Origin: Phoenix dactylifera
Lineage: Eukaryota > Streptophyta > Magnoliopsida > Arecales > Arecaceae
Direction: 5' to 3'
Length of the DNA stretch: 64,000 bases
Assembly (NCBI RefSeq): GCF_009389715.1
Contig: NC_052395.1
Location: 4,791,812-4,855,811, forward strand
Shown here: piece after piece, positions 21,990-32,792 of the stretch
Layout: each line of letters starts with the position of its first letter
How positions within the stretch are numbered: the stretch's first letter is position 1
Program-made: the position numbers and the translations under genes
The notes under the pieces: generated by a model
What the model saw: the letters and a program-made list of their open reading frames with translations, nothing else
Told to the model about the DNA's origin: nothing
The model's database searches: none

Positions 21990-22830
21990 TCAAAGACTCG
22001 ACACCTCAAATAACAATTTTTATATGGTGGAAAGATAAGGCTGTTCTTCCCGGAGCCTAGGTTTACAAAGAATTTCCACTTTTGAGGAGACTTAGGAGCA
22101 CCTATTTTTTGAGTGCCATTTTGCATGAACACTGCGATTTTCTTCCCCGAACATTGTTCGTAGTCAAGGAGCTTCCAAATCTTTCAACGACAGGATTTCT
22201 TCATGGTTATTGCCTTTTTTTTAAAACAAATCATTCTCCTTTCATTTCAACAGCTACAATCTTTTGGCATATACAAAAAGCTAGAAATTCAAAAATATTT
22301 GATGGCCATGCATCAAAAAATTCTACTGTACAAAATTCAATGCATGGTTGCTTATAGTAGCCTCTCCTAAGGGTTAGATGCCACATAATGTGGGATGCAG
22401 TAGCACATCATATGGGATCCAATGTAGTAATAATTATGAGAAACTCTGGTGGTGATCATATCATTAGCCATTTTATTTACTTTCCACCTTCCTCTGCTGA
22501 AAAAGCTGAAGCTTATGCCTTGAAAGAGGGGATCTAATTATTACATACCATTTTCTAAGGAGACGCACTATCATTAACGGTTCAGCTTTTATCGACGGCA
22601 TCTAGCAATCTTTCTTGGTGAATTTCTTATGTTATCATCAATTGCAAAAGTCTCCTCCAAAATTCACGTCATTTTCTGATCTCTTATACTCCCTGCGCAC
22701 CACAACAATTATGCTCATCTATTAGCAACTATGCCACCAAAAATTGTGGTATCTCTTCTTATTTTCTCTCGTCCCCAATTTTTAACTTTTATAATTAAAA
22801 AGGATATGAACCACTTTTCCTATGCCGAGG
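21990..22830 (+). pseudogene. LINE (non-LTR element) 3' relic
   Basis: Broken frames read, in order, a WWKDKAVLPGA-like segment and FFECHF-like zinc-binding region of the plant L1-type ORF2 end (22030-22160), then a IFWHIQKARNSKIFDG segment (about 22258-22305), and further on an AEAYALKEG-like segment (22505-22535) and a SLLQNSRHFLISYTP-to-ANYATKNCGI stretch (22640-22750) as in the RNase H-like tail. Frames change several times and stops are frequent. It is an old truncated copy, plus strand. Confidence 0.65.
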
Positions 22831-23398
22831 ACATTTAATAGAATGAAACTAGCCTAAGGGCTTTCAAACTTTGAAAAAAAATATATACGTAGCATCATTA
22901 ATTATCAATGCATGAAGATCTCTTGAACCCCATGAACAATTTTAAATTATTATTCGTCAATTATTTTACAAAGAATAAACGAGAGGCATTTGGTCAGCCA
23001 AAAAAAAAATTTAATCATTTTTAGATAATTTGATGAATATTTTTGTTATACGTGGGATTCAAAGCTTAATCACCCTTCTTAAATGCATGTGAACTCTAAT
23101 CTTGACATCAGCCGGGCGGGAGGATAAGGTAAGCTTTGAGCCAAATGCTACTTTAGATTAATTTCTTGGCCAACGGAATCATTCATAAAATATTCTTGAG
23201 TAATCGGCAAATAGCTTAGTCAATGTGAACAGCCCATAAGTTGACAATAACTTACAAAATAGTTTGATTCCCTAACGATGATGTTGATAAATAGTTGGTG
23301 CTAATTCCCTTCAGCTGAAGGAGCCATAGTTTCCAGGGGGATCTCCTGAGGATGATGTTATCATCTTGATTCTTGGTAAATTTTCCAAAAGCAAGAAC
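22831..23398. other. intergenic DNA at the insertion site of the Tekay-type element
   Basis: No gene recognised. It continues on the other side at 34816, since the element inserted here. Confidence 0.4.
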
Positions 23399-23403
23399 TT
23401 TTT

Positions 23404-26400
23404 TGTAATGTCCGGGCCCACAACCTACTAGGCCCAATAAGAAATAGGCCCAGTTTGGAATTTGGGCCCAAATTTTTACTGTGGGCAGTACTATCAGAGT
23501 GGCAACCGGAAAGAGGTTGCCACCTCATGCTGAGAAGAGAAAGGATAAGGCCACAACTGGCCGATAGGGGAGGGCCACCTCACGCCCCACGTGGCAAGGC
23601 CAGACGCAACGACAGAGCAAGGGGGAGTAGCTGGAAGCTCCCGGAGCTAAGAGGGCAGGGGGGATGGGACCTCACTGAGGGACCCCCAGCCATGCAGAAC
23701 CTGGAGCCGCCACCTCAACCCCCCTGCTGGCAGCCGATTCCGGCGCGCCTGAGACCGGGGGGGGCGGCTGACAGTCCCGGAGCAAGGAGGGAAGGAGAGG
23801 ATGGGACCTCTCAGAGGAGGTCTCATCCCTTAAACAAATTATTTAAGCCTCTGCCGGCAACCCCAAGTCACAGACCCCCTAGAACACTGAACGAGAGAGA
23901 GAGCCGAAGCCCTGGAGCCGAAGGAAAAGAAACCCTGAAGCTCTAAGAAAGGAGGGACTACTAGGGAGGAAGCACTGCCCGACTGCAACTGACCAAGGTA
24001 AGGAGTTTTTAGGGTTAGGGTTTAACAGAAGTAAAGAAACCCCTCTGTGGGGTGCTCTCCCCCTTTGTGTCAACAGTGAAACAGAGGGGAGGAGGCCGGC
24101 ACAGGAGAGGGAGAGAAACCCACAAGCCCCGGGTCGGGCCGGACTCACAGGCCGCGTACTCGACGACTACCTGGGCCGAACCCAACCGGGCTCGGCCTGC
24201 GGACGAACCGGACACTGCGGCCTCGGCCGCGAGTACCCTGGGGTTCGGGGGCAACCCGGGCCGCCGGATCTGGCCGGGACGGCAACAGAGGCGGCCACAG
24301 GGCCGCCAGCCCCGGCCGGACCACCACCTCCTCTCCGGCAAGGGGTGGTGGTGCCGGAAAGAAGGACCAAGGAAAGAAAAGAAAAAAAAATGATGAAAAA
24401 GAAAAGAAAATGGACTCACCGGACCGTAGAGGCTTCATCCTTGGACTGCGGCCTTACCTTGCCGTGGTCGGAGCAGGGGGAGATCTTTCGGACGAGATCC
24501 AACCGCGACCCCACCTCCTGGCACCCCTCCTCTTCTCCGGCATCACTTCGGAGAAGAGGAAGGGCCGGCCTTCCTTCCGCCGGTGCTCCGGGGGCAAACT
24601 GCGCATCGGTCAGTGGATCGGGGGGAGCCTCGTCTCCCCGATCGCCTGCAGGAGAAGAAAGAGAAGAGGCCGTAGATCTGGCCGGAGGAGAAGAAGAAGG
24701 CCGGAGGACCGACTGAAATAGCTAGGGCTTTCGGTCGGAACCAAGAAGAGAGAGAAGGGGAGGAAAGGAGAGAGAGAGAGAAAGAGAGAGAGTGAGAGTT
24801 GCTTCGGCCGGAGGTGGAGTGGATGGCCGAAGGGCCGGCCGGAGCAACCGAGGCCTCCGGTGAGAGTGAAGGAGAGAACGAGGGAGACCCAGAGGAGAGA
24901 GGGAGGCATGGGAGATGAAGAGGCGGAAGCCTCTGGAAGGGGGAGGGAAAACTCTGATAACGGGTTCACAGGTCGAATCCGAGTCCGAACCCGCAACCCG
25001 TTAAGCCCAAAAGAAAAAGAAAAAAAAAGGGGGGGAAAATAGTGATAACGGGTTGCGGGTCGAATCTGGGCTCGAACCCGCAACCGTTAGGCCTAAAAGC
25101 GCAAAATGGGTTAAGTGAACCCAATTAAACCAAGCCCAATCTGTTTGGGCGGACCCAAATGACAAATTGGATGAAATCTAAACCCAATTGAGACCAATTC
25201 AAGCCTGGCCCGAACCCAATTAAGCATGTGGGTCTTAACAGACCCAATTAAATATAGATCAAGCCCAATTCGAGCCCAAACCAACTAAATTGAGGCCAAA
25301 TTGATCCCGGATTGACCCTGACTCAGGCCCAAATAGGCCACGGTGACCCTAAACCCGAAATTAAACCCAATTAAGCTTGGGATTAAGCTTATTGACCAAT
25401 TAGCAGGCTAATTAACCGTATGAACTAATCTGGGGTGAATTGAACCCTAAAGGCTCCAATGTGGACGCACTGGACTTGGGCTAGATTTCGGGTAGGATTC
25501 GGACAAGTAAAAAGGGAATAATATGCTTATTGTGATGTGATTTTAGGTGACTCAGGATCCGTCACCAGGACGTGAGAAACTTGGAAGAAAGCGAACCACG
25601 GTAAGTAACCTGTCCTAATCTTTTATGGATCATGCATGAAATTTAACTTGTTATACTTGTATTGTAGGTCATGTACCTTAAATTATAAGCTGTGAATGGT
25701 GAATATATATGGCATGCTTTAGTTATACAAGTTATGATTATATGTGCTTTATGATTTCCATTATGCCTACGAAATAAGTAAATTACATTATATCCTAAGA
25801 TATGGATTATGAATCATATATATGAGTGGCATGTGTTAGCCATATAATTGGTGATTATGCATATATCATGCTTATGTAGATTTCATGATGCATGTAAGAT
25901 GAATGGAAATTACATGTCATAATTTTCATTAGCATGAGCATAAAGAATGATTATGAATTGCCTCTAGTTATTTGCACATCTTGCAAGGGGTACCTAAGGG
26001 TTCTCGATGCTACGGGCCGAATGCAACTGAGCCGGCCTTGCCAGTGGCCGATAATGACTGAGCCAGCCCCGCCAGTGGCCGACTAATAACTGAGCAGGCC
26101 CCGCCAGTGATCGATAATGAATTCGCCGTAGCATCCATGAGGTACCACCTATAAGAAGTATTATCCACGAACTCTTAAGAGCTACTGATCGAATGCAACT
26201 GAGCCAGCCCCGCCAGTGGCCGAGAATGACTGAGCCAGCCCCGCCAGTGGCCGCCTAATAACTGAGCTAGCCCCGCCAGTGGCCGAGAATGACTTCGCAG
26301 TAGCATCTGAGAGTATGATCGCGGCATGCCGGTGGCACGATTTTCTTTATATATGCATGTTACAAGATTCCTTGATAATGTAGGATACTGATTTATCTAC

Positions 26401-26828
26401 TCAGCACGAATATTTTATTATAATGATTTATTGAGTAGTATACATGTCAGCTTCTCAAATCCTGATTAAATATGATCGATATGGTAGTTGATCCGATAAG
26501 ATTATGCAGAACCACTTACTGAGCTGTGTAGCTCATACCCGTGCATTTATGTTTTTTTTTCAGATCCCTACCAGTGACCGCCGCTAGAAGCATTTTTCTT
26601 TTGTAACAGGGCTTCCTTATTTTGGGTGATATGAACATATTTGTGTACATAAACTGTGTAGAAGCTCTGTACCTTATATAAACCAGTATGTTGTAATACC
26701 TACATTTTGATATATGTAAGTTTGACTGCTTTTGACTATATGTTGACCATGTATGAGGCTGCGTGCTATTATGGGCAGTAGTCGGCAATAGCACGGCCGT
26801 GTCACGGATCCGGATCCGGGGCGTGACA
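23404..26828 (+). repeat. 5' LTR of the Tekay-type element
   Basis: 3425 bp, TGTAATGTCC to CGTGACA. It is GC-rich to about 24900, with GAGA-rich and CCGG-rich tracts, then has many AACCCAATT-like words (25100-25380), and a minisatellite at 26010-26300. The open frames inside (for example 24345-24716, 24610-25083 minus) are echoed in the second LTR and are not genes. Confidence 0.93.
26010..26300 (+). repeat. minisatellite in the 5' LTR
   Basis: Six copies of a unit of about 25-30 bp around CTGAGCCAGCCCCGCCAGTG, in two groups of three. Each group starts with GAATGCAACTGAGCC and ends with a GAATGA, TTCGC, GTAGCATC-like border. The second LTR has the same array at about 33995-34285. Confidence 0.85.
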
Positions 26829-26833
26829 TTTCG

Positions 26834-26845
26834 TGGTATCAGAGC
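26834..26845 (+). other. tRNA-iMet primer binding site
   Basis: TGGTATCAGAGC, the standard plant primer site complementary to the 3' end of initiator methionine tRNA, starts 5 bases after the 5' LTR. Confidence 0.95.
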
Positions 26846-26964
26846 TTTAGGACTAACAAGAATATAATAATAAAATTTGGGTTAATGGTTAGTTAAGTGT
26901 GTTGAGGCTTATTAGAATATATTGATCTTACTTTGAATTTTGGTTGCAGTAATCACTATAAGAT

Positions 26965-27920
26965 ATGGAGGATGATAGGAGGGCACCGTCCCCAGATCCT
27001 AGCTACCACTCCGATTCCCCGGATACACCACGCTCTAGGGCAGGTAGCGCAGATCTAGCTGGTGTCAACCAGCTGATGGCGCAGCTCCTCCAGCAGCAGC
27101 AGCAGATACAGCTGGCCACCATACAACCAGCTAGCTCCTATTATGAGAGGTTCCGATGATTGAACCCACCAGTATTTGATAGCGGACCGGACTCGATAGC
27201 GGCCGAGACATGGATTCGGGACATGGAGAAGATGTTCCAAGCACTCCAGTTCCCCGAAGAAACAAAGGTCCGATTAGCCATTCCCCAGCTGAAGGGAAGC
27301 GCCGAGTTTTGGTGGACGACTATGGAGCCCGCATACCCCGCCAGCAGGATAACTTGGAGGGACTTCACGAGGCTGTTCTATACACAGTATTTTCCAGACT
27401 CGGTTAGCCAGATGAAACAAGATGAATTTTTGGCACTGACGCTGTCCGAGCAGATGTCCGTCCTAGAGTATGCCAACAAATTCAACGAACTGGGCCGGTT
27501 CTGCCCCCAGTTCATGGACAATGAAAGGAGTAAGGCAAGCCGGTTTGAGCGGGGGCTGAGGTACAGGATTAGATCCCGGATATCTTCTCACCTATTCACC
27601 TGCTATAGGGACGTGCTGGACTGGGCTTTGAAGGTTGAGGCCGACTTGATGAGGCCTGACAGAGAAAGAAATGAGCTGACGAAGGCCAGACCAGCAGGAG
27701 GACAGAGCAGTAGGCCAGGGGCATCAAGGGGTCTATGATTAAGAAAAGACAGAACTGAGGTTGCCCTAGCTGCGGTAAGCATCACAGTGGGCCCTGTCTG
27801 AAGAAAATTGGGGCCTGTTTTACCTGCGGGCAGCTCGGACATATAGCCCGTGACTGCCCAATGAGAGCACCCAGACCTCCTGCACCCGAGGGCCAGAGGC
27901 CGAGGAACACCCCCTGAGTA
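26965..27920 (+). pseudogene. Tekay-type element Gag remnant
   Basis: From ATG 26965 a Ser/Pro- and Gln-rich N-terminus runs to a TGA at about 27157. The same frame continues with a capsid region: NPPVFDSG, AETWIRDMEKMFQ, KGSAEFWW, WRDFTRLFYTQYFP, EYANKFNELGRFCP. It stops at 27736 (TGA), and a CFTCGQLGHIARDC zinc knuckle follows at about 27810-27855 before another TGA near 27915. Three of these stops are TGA where the family has Arg, so they look like CGA-to-TGA changes. The product would be the particle protein; this one cannot be made whole. Confidence 0.85.
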
Positions 27921-27959
27921 TTCGCACTGACTCATCAGGACGCCAGTGCGAGCGACCAA

Positions 27960-28300
27960 GTGGTGACAGGTACACTGCCAGTCAATTTGATTGATGCCTC
28001 TATTCTATTTGACTCTGGTTCCACACATTCCTTCGTGTCAGTTAGTTTTTCTAAACAGCTACATTGCACATCTGAGAAAATAGAACCATTGCATGTTGCC
28101 ACACCCCTCCAAGAAACAGTAATAGTTGACACTAGATACCAGAACTGCATAATTCAGTTGGGAGGAAAAGAATTAGAAACAAACCTTCTACAGCTTGACA
28201 TGCATGATTTCGACATCATTTTAGGAATGGACTGGATGTCCCAGTATCATGCTCATATTGACTGTTACCATAAGAAAGTGGTATTCCGGATAACAGGAGA
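27960..28300 (+). pseudogene. Tekay-type element protease
   Basis: The frame 27960-28613 holds the aspartic protease: LFDSGSTHSFVS (catalytic DSG, about 28009-28045), then DIILGMDWMSQYHAHIDC near 28210-28270, the usual flap-to-core order. The frame goes on into the PVVREYPDVF linker, where it shifts near 28560, so protease and reverse transcriptase are not in one frame. It would cut the polyprotein. Confidence 0.8.
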
Positions 28301-28439
28301 ACCAGAATTCTTCTTCCAAAGCAACAATACGCCCCCTCAATGCAAGTCGACACTGCAATTCATTTCCGCCTTGCGAGCCACCGGGGCACTAAGGAAGGGG
28401 TGTACGGCTTATCTAGCATGTGTAACAGATACCCAAAAG

Positions 28440-29536
28440 GAAATCAAACTAGAAGATATTCCGGTAGTCAGAGAATATCCGGATGTTTTTCTTGAAGAGT
28501 TACTGGGACTACCCCCTGATCGAGAGGTCGAATTCACTATAGACCTCACCCTGGAGCAGGACCAATCTCCAAGGCTCCTTATCGGATGGCCCCTGCTGAG
28601 CTTAGAGAATTAAAGGCACAATTATAAGAACTTTTGGATAAAAAGTTTATTCAACCCAGTGTGTCTCCATGGGGAGCGCCAGTGCTATTTGTGAAGAAGA
28701 AGGATGGGACCATGCGGCTGTGCATCGGTTATCGGGAACTGAACAAGATAACTATAAAGAACAAATATCCTCTGCCCCGGATCGACGACTTGTTTGACCA
28801 GCTGCAGGGTGCCCAAGTCTTCTCCAAAATAGATTTGCGGTCTGGTTACCATCAGTTAAAAATCAAGCCTGATGACATGCCAAAGACTGCATTTCGAACC
28901 AGGTATGGGCATTATGAATTTCTGGTTATGCCATTTGGACTGACCAATGCTCCAGCTGCTTTTATGGACTTAATGAACAGAGTCTTCAAGCAGAATTTAG
29001 ATCAGTTCGTTATAGTCTTCATTGATGATATACTGATTTACTCAAGGAGCAGGGAAGAGCACAAAGTTCATTTGAGAATAGTACTGCAGACCCTTCAAAA
29101 AAAAAAGTTATATGCTAAGCTGAGCAAATGCAAGTTTTGGTTGAGCAGCGTGGCATTCCTCAGACATGTGATCTCCGAGGATGGAGTGTCGGTGGATCCC
29201 AAGAAGATTGAAGCAGTGGTAGATTGGCCACGTCCCACCAACGTCAAGAAAATTAGAAGCTTTTTGGGACTGGCCGGGTATTACCGACGGTTTGTGGAAG
29301 GATTCTCCAAGATAGCCACTCCCTTGACCCGATTAACCAAAAAACGGGCCAAGTTTATTTGGGACAGCAGTTGTGAGAAAAGCTTTCAGGAGTTAAAACA
29401 GAGGTTAGTATCTGCTCCAATTTTAACTCTGCCATCCACAAATGGAGAATTTACTATTTATAGTGATGCTTCCAAAACCGGGCTAGGCTGTGTATTAATG
29501 CAAAATGGCAAGGTAGTAGCCTACGCCTCTAGATAG
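28440..29536 (+). pseudogene. Tekay-type element reverse transcriptase
   Basis: The domain starts in the PDVFLEELLGLPPDREVEF linker, passes a one-base shift near 28555-28570 and a TAA near 28627 (the family has a Gln), and then runs open to 29534: [23 protein letters not shown] (28691-28745), [13 protein letters not shown] (28823-28861), MPFGLTNAP (28928-28954), catalytic FIDD (29020-29031), and the [17 protein letters not shown] thumb (29260-29312). The closing TAG near 29534 lies where the family has Gln in ASRQL. It would copy element RNA into DNA; inactive here. Confidence 0.88.
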
Positions 29537-29844
29537 CTAAACCCTACGAGCAGAATTATCCAACCCACGATCTGGAATTAGCTGCAGTGGTCTTTGCCCT
29601 GAAAATCTGGAGGCACTACCTATATGGAGGGCACTGTGAAGTGTACACTGACCATAAGAGTTTAAAGTACATATTCACTCAAAAAGAATTGAATATGCGG
29701 CAAAGAAGATGGTTGGAACTCCTGAAGGACTATGATTTGAGTATCAAATATCATCCAGGCAAAGCCAACGTGGTGGCTGATGCTTTGAACAGAAAGTCAG
29801 CGGTGAGTTCAGCTGCACTACTCACCGCCCAGCCGCAGATTTAG
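29440..29844 (+). pseudogene. Tekay-type element RNase H
   Basis: Starts with [15 protein letters not shown] (29458-29502) in the reverse transcriptase frame, then after a stop and frameshift near 29534-29545 continues as [28 protein letters not shown] and [14 protein letters not shown] (to about 29796). The acidic residues D (DAS), E (DLEL) and D (TDHKS) and the closing D (VADAL) are all still present. Broken by the frame change. Confidence 0.8.
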
Positions 29845-30072
29845 AAGGATCTTGATAAGCTACAGGTTGAAGTAGTTGCGCAAACTACAAGGAATCTGTT
29901 AGCCACTCTGAGAATACAACCAACACTAATCGACAGAATAAAGATCGCCCAGCAGTCTGACGTACGCACAGGTCAACTCAGGGATGAAGTAGAGAGAGGG
30001 TTACGATCCGAACTCCAAGTTCACTCAGATGGTACCCTGAGGTTCTGTCATCGACTATATGTTCCAGCTGAT

Positions 30073-31406
30073 GTGGAATTAAAGAAAGAAATCCTAGGAG
30101 AAGCCCACCAATCCCGTTTCTCCATCCACCCCGGCAGTACCAAGATGTACAGGGACCTCCGAGAGCATTACTGGTGGAAGGGTATGAAAAGAGAAATAAC
30201 TGAATATGTTGCCCGATGCATGACCTGTCAGCTGATAAAAGTAGAACACCAGAGGCCGGCAGGATTACTAGAGCCCTTAGAGATTCCAGAATGGAAATGG
30301 GAGCATATCACTATGGACTTTGTTACAGGGCTTCCAAGAACAGTAAAAAGAAATGATGCAGTGTGGGTGATTGTCGACCGCCTCACAAAGTCAGCTCACT
30401 TCCTACCCTTTAGGGTTGGAACCTCATTGGACAGGCTGGCCCAAATATATATTAATGAAATTGTGCGCCTACATGGAGTGCCAGTGAGCATTGTATCTGA
30501 TCGCGACCCCCGATTCGTATCCAGATTCTGGGGAAGTTTTCAGAAGGCCATGGGTACCGAATTGAGGCTTAGTATAGCATATCACTTTCAGACCGACGGT
30601 CAGTCAGAACGAACAATCCAGACCCTAGAAGACATGCTGGAGCTTGTACCATGGACCTAGGTGGGGGCTGGGACGACCACATACCTCTGGTAGAGTTTGC
30701 CTACAACAACAGTTACCATTCCAGCATCCAAATGGCACTATATGAAGCTCTATATGGAAGAAAATGCCGATCTCCTCTGCATTGGGATGAGGTTGGAGAG
30801 CGAAAATTACTAGGTCCTGAATTGGTCCAGAGTACTAGAGATAAGGTACTACTAATAACACGAAGACTACAGGCCACTCAGGACAGATAGAAACGATGGG
30901 CTGATAAGGGCAGGAGGGAATTGGAATTTTTGGAGGGAAACTTTGTCTTCCTAAAAATTTCTCCGTCGAGGGGTGTTACTCGATTTGGGCGGCATGGTAA
31001 GCTGAGTCCCCGCTACATCGGCCCATTCGAGGTTCTTGCGAAAGTGGGCAGGGTCGCCTACAAGCTGGCCCTACCTCCGGAGTTATCAGGAGTACACGAC
31101 GTCTTTCACATCTCCCTCCTACGTAGGTACATCCCAGATCCCAGCCATATATTACAGTATGAACCTTTGCAGATATATGAAGACCTGACCTATGAGGAAG
31201 CTCCTCTGCGCATCGTCGATAAGAAGGAGCAGATTCTTCGGAGGCGCACCATCCCTTATGTCAAGATTCAGTGGACCAACCACACCGAACGGGAAGCCAC
31301 CTGGGAACTTGAAGAGGAGATGCGTCAAAGTTACCCCCAGCTCTTCGAAGATAGAGGTATGTATTATTTCGCGGACGAAATTTATTTTAAGGGGGGTAGG
31401 ATGTAA
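30073..31406 (+). pseudogene. Tekay-type element integrase with chromodomain
   Basis: Frame 30073-30660 holds the HHCC zinc finger (H-SRFSIHPG...CMTCQLIK, to 30240) and the core with MDFVTGLPR, VSDRDPRF and QTDGQSERTIQ (30318-30610), so D, D and E are present. A one-base loss near 30640 shifts to frame 30651-30890 (LVEFAYNNSYHSSI, YGRKCRSP); a TAG follows at 30888 and frame 30921-31406 holds the GxKLSPRYIGPFE C-terminal fold, FHISLLRRY and the chromodomain at about 31200-31370 (RRRTIPYVKIQW, EREATWELEEEM). It would insert cDNA, guided to chromatin; inactive by the breaks. Confidence 0.88.
31389..31401 (+). other. polypurine tract
   Basis: The purine run AAGGGGGGTAGGA ends right before the 3' LTR at 31402 and is the expected primer site for plus-strand DNA synthesis. 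Confidence 0.9.
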
Positions 31407-32761
31407 TGTCCGGGCCCACAACCTACTAGGCCCAATAAGAAATAGGCCCAGTTAGGGGTTTGGGCCCAACTTTTTACTGTGGACAGTACTATCAGAGTGG
31501 CAACCGGGAAGAGGTTGCCATCTCATGCTGAGAAGAAAAAGGATAAGGCCACAACTGGCCGACAGGGGAGGGCCACCTCACGCCCCACGTGGCAAGGCCA
31601 GACGCAACGGCAGAGCAAGGGGGGGCAGCTGGAAGCTCCCGGAGCTAAGAGGGCAGGGGGGATGGGACCTCACTGAGGGACCCCCAGCCATGCAGAACCT
31701 GGAGCCGCCACCTCAACCCCCCTGCTGGCAGCCGATTCCGGTGCGCCTGAGATCGGGGGGGCGGCTGATAGTCCCGGAGCAAGGAGGGAAGGAGAGGATG
31801 GGACCTCTCAGAGGAGGTCTCATCCCTTAAACAAATTTTTTAAGCCTCTGCGGCAACCCCAAGTCACAGACCCCCTAGAACACTGAATGAGAGAGAGAGC
31901 CGAAGCCCTGGAACCGAAGGCAAAGAAACCCTGAAGCTCTGAGAAAGGAGGGACTACTAGGGAGGAAGCACTGCCCGACTGCAACTGACCAAGGTAAGGA
32001 GTTTTTAGGGTTAGGGTTTAACAGAAGTAAAGAAACCCCTCTGTGGGGTGCTCTCCCCCTCTGTGTCAACAGTGAAACATAGGGGAGGAGGCCGGCACAG
32101 GAGAAGGAGAAAAACCCACAAGCCCCGGGTCGGGCCGGACTCACAGGCCGCGTACTCGATGACCACTCGGGCCGAACCCAACCGGGCTCAGCCTGCAGAC
32201 GAACCGGACACCGCGGCCTCGGCCGCGGGTACCCTGGGGTTCGGGGGGCAACCCGGGCCGCCGGATCTGGCCGGGACGGCAACAGAGGCGGCCACAGGGC
32301 CGCCAGCCCAGACCGGACCACCACCTCCTCTCCGGCAAGGGGTGGTGGTGCCGGAAGGAAGGACCAAGGAAAGAAAAAAAAAAATGATGAAAAAGAAAAG
32401 AAAATGGACTCACCGGACCGTAGAGGCTTCATCCTCGGACTGCGGCCTTACCTTGCCATGGTCGGAGCAGGGGGAGATCTCCCGGAGGAGATCCAACCGC
32501 GACCCCATCTCCTGGCACCCCTCCTCTTCTCCGGCATCACTTCGGAGAAGAGGAAGGGCCGGCCTTCCTTCCGGTGGCGCTCCGGGGGCAAAACTGCGCC
32601 TCGATCGGTGGATCGGGGGAGCCTCGTCTCCCCGGTCGCCTGCAGGAGAAGAAAGAAAAGAGGCCGTAGATCTGGCCGGAGGAGAAGAAGAAGGCCGGAG
32701 GACCGACTGAAATAGCTAGGGCTTTCGATCGGAACCAAGAAGAGAGAGAAGGGGAGGAAAG

Positions 32762-32792
<31 letters not shown>

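Noticed and set aside
22082..22357. Separate host gene of 91 codons
   Set aside because: The sequence matches the end of a LINE ORF2 and is broken on both sides.
24345..25083. Open frames of 100-160 codons on both strands of the Tekay-type LTR
   Set aside because: The same frames reappear at 32048-33086 in the second LTR with shifted ends; they follow GAGA- and CCGG-rich tracts and have no family features.
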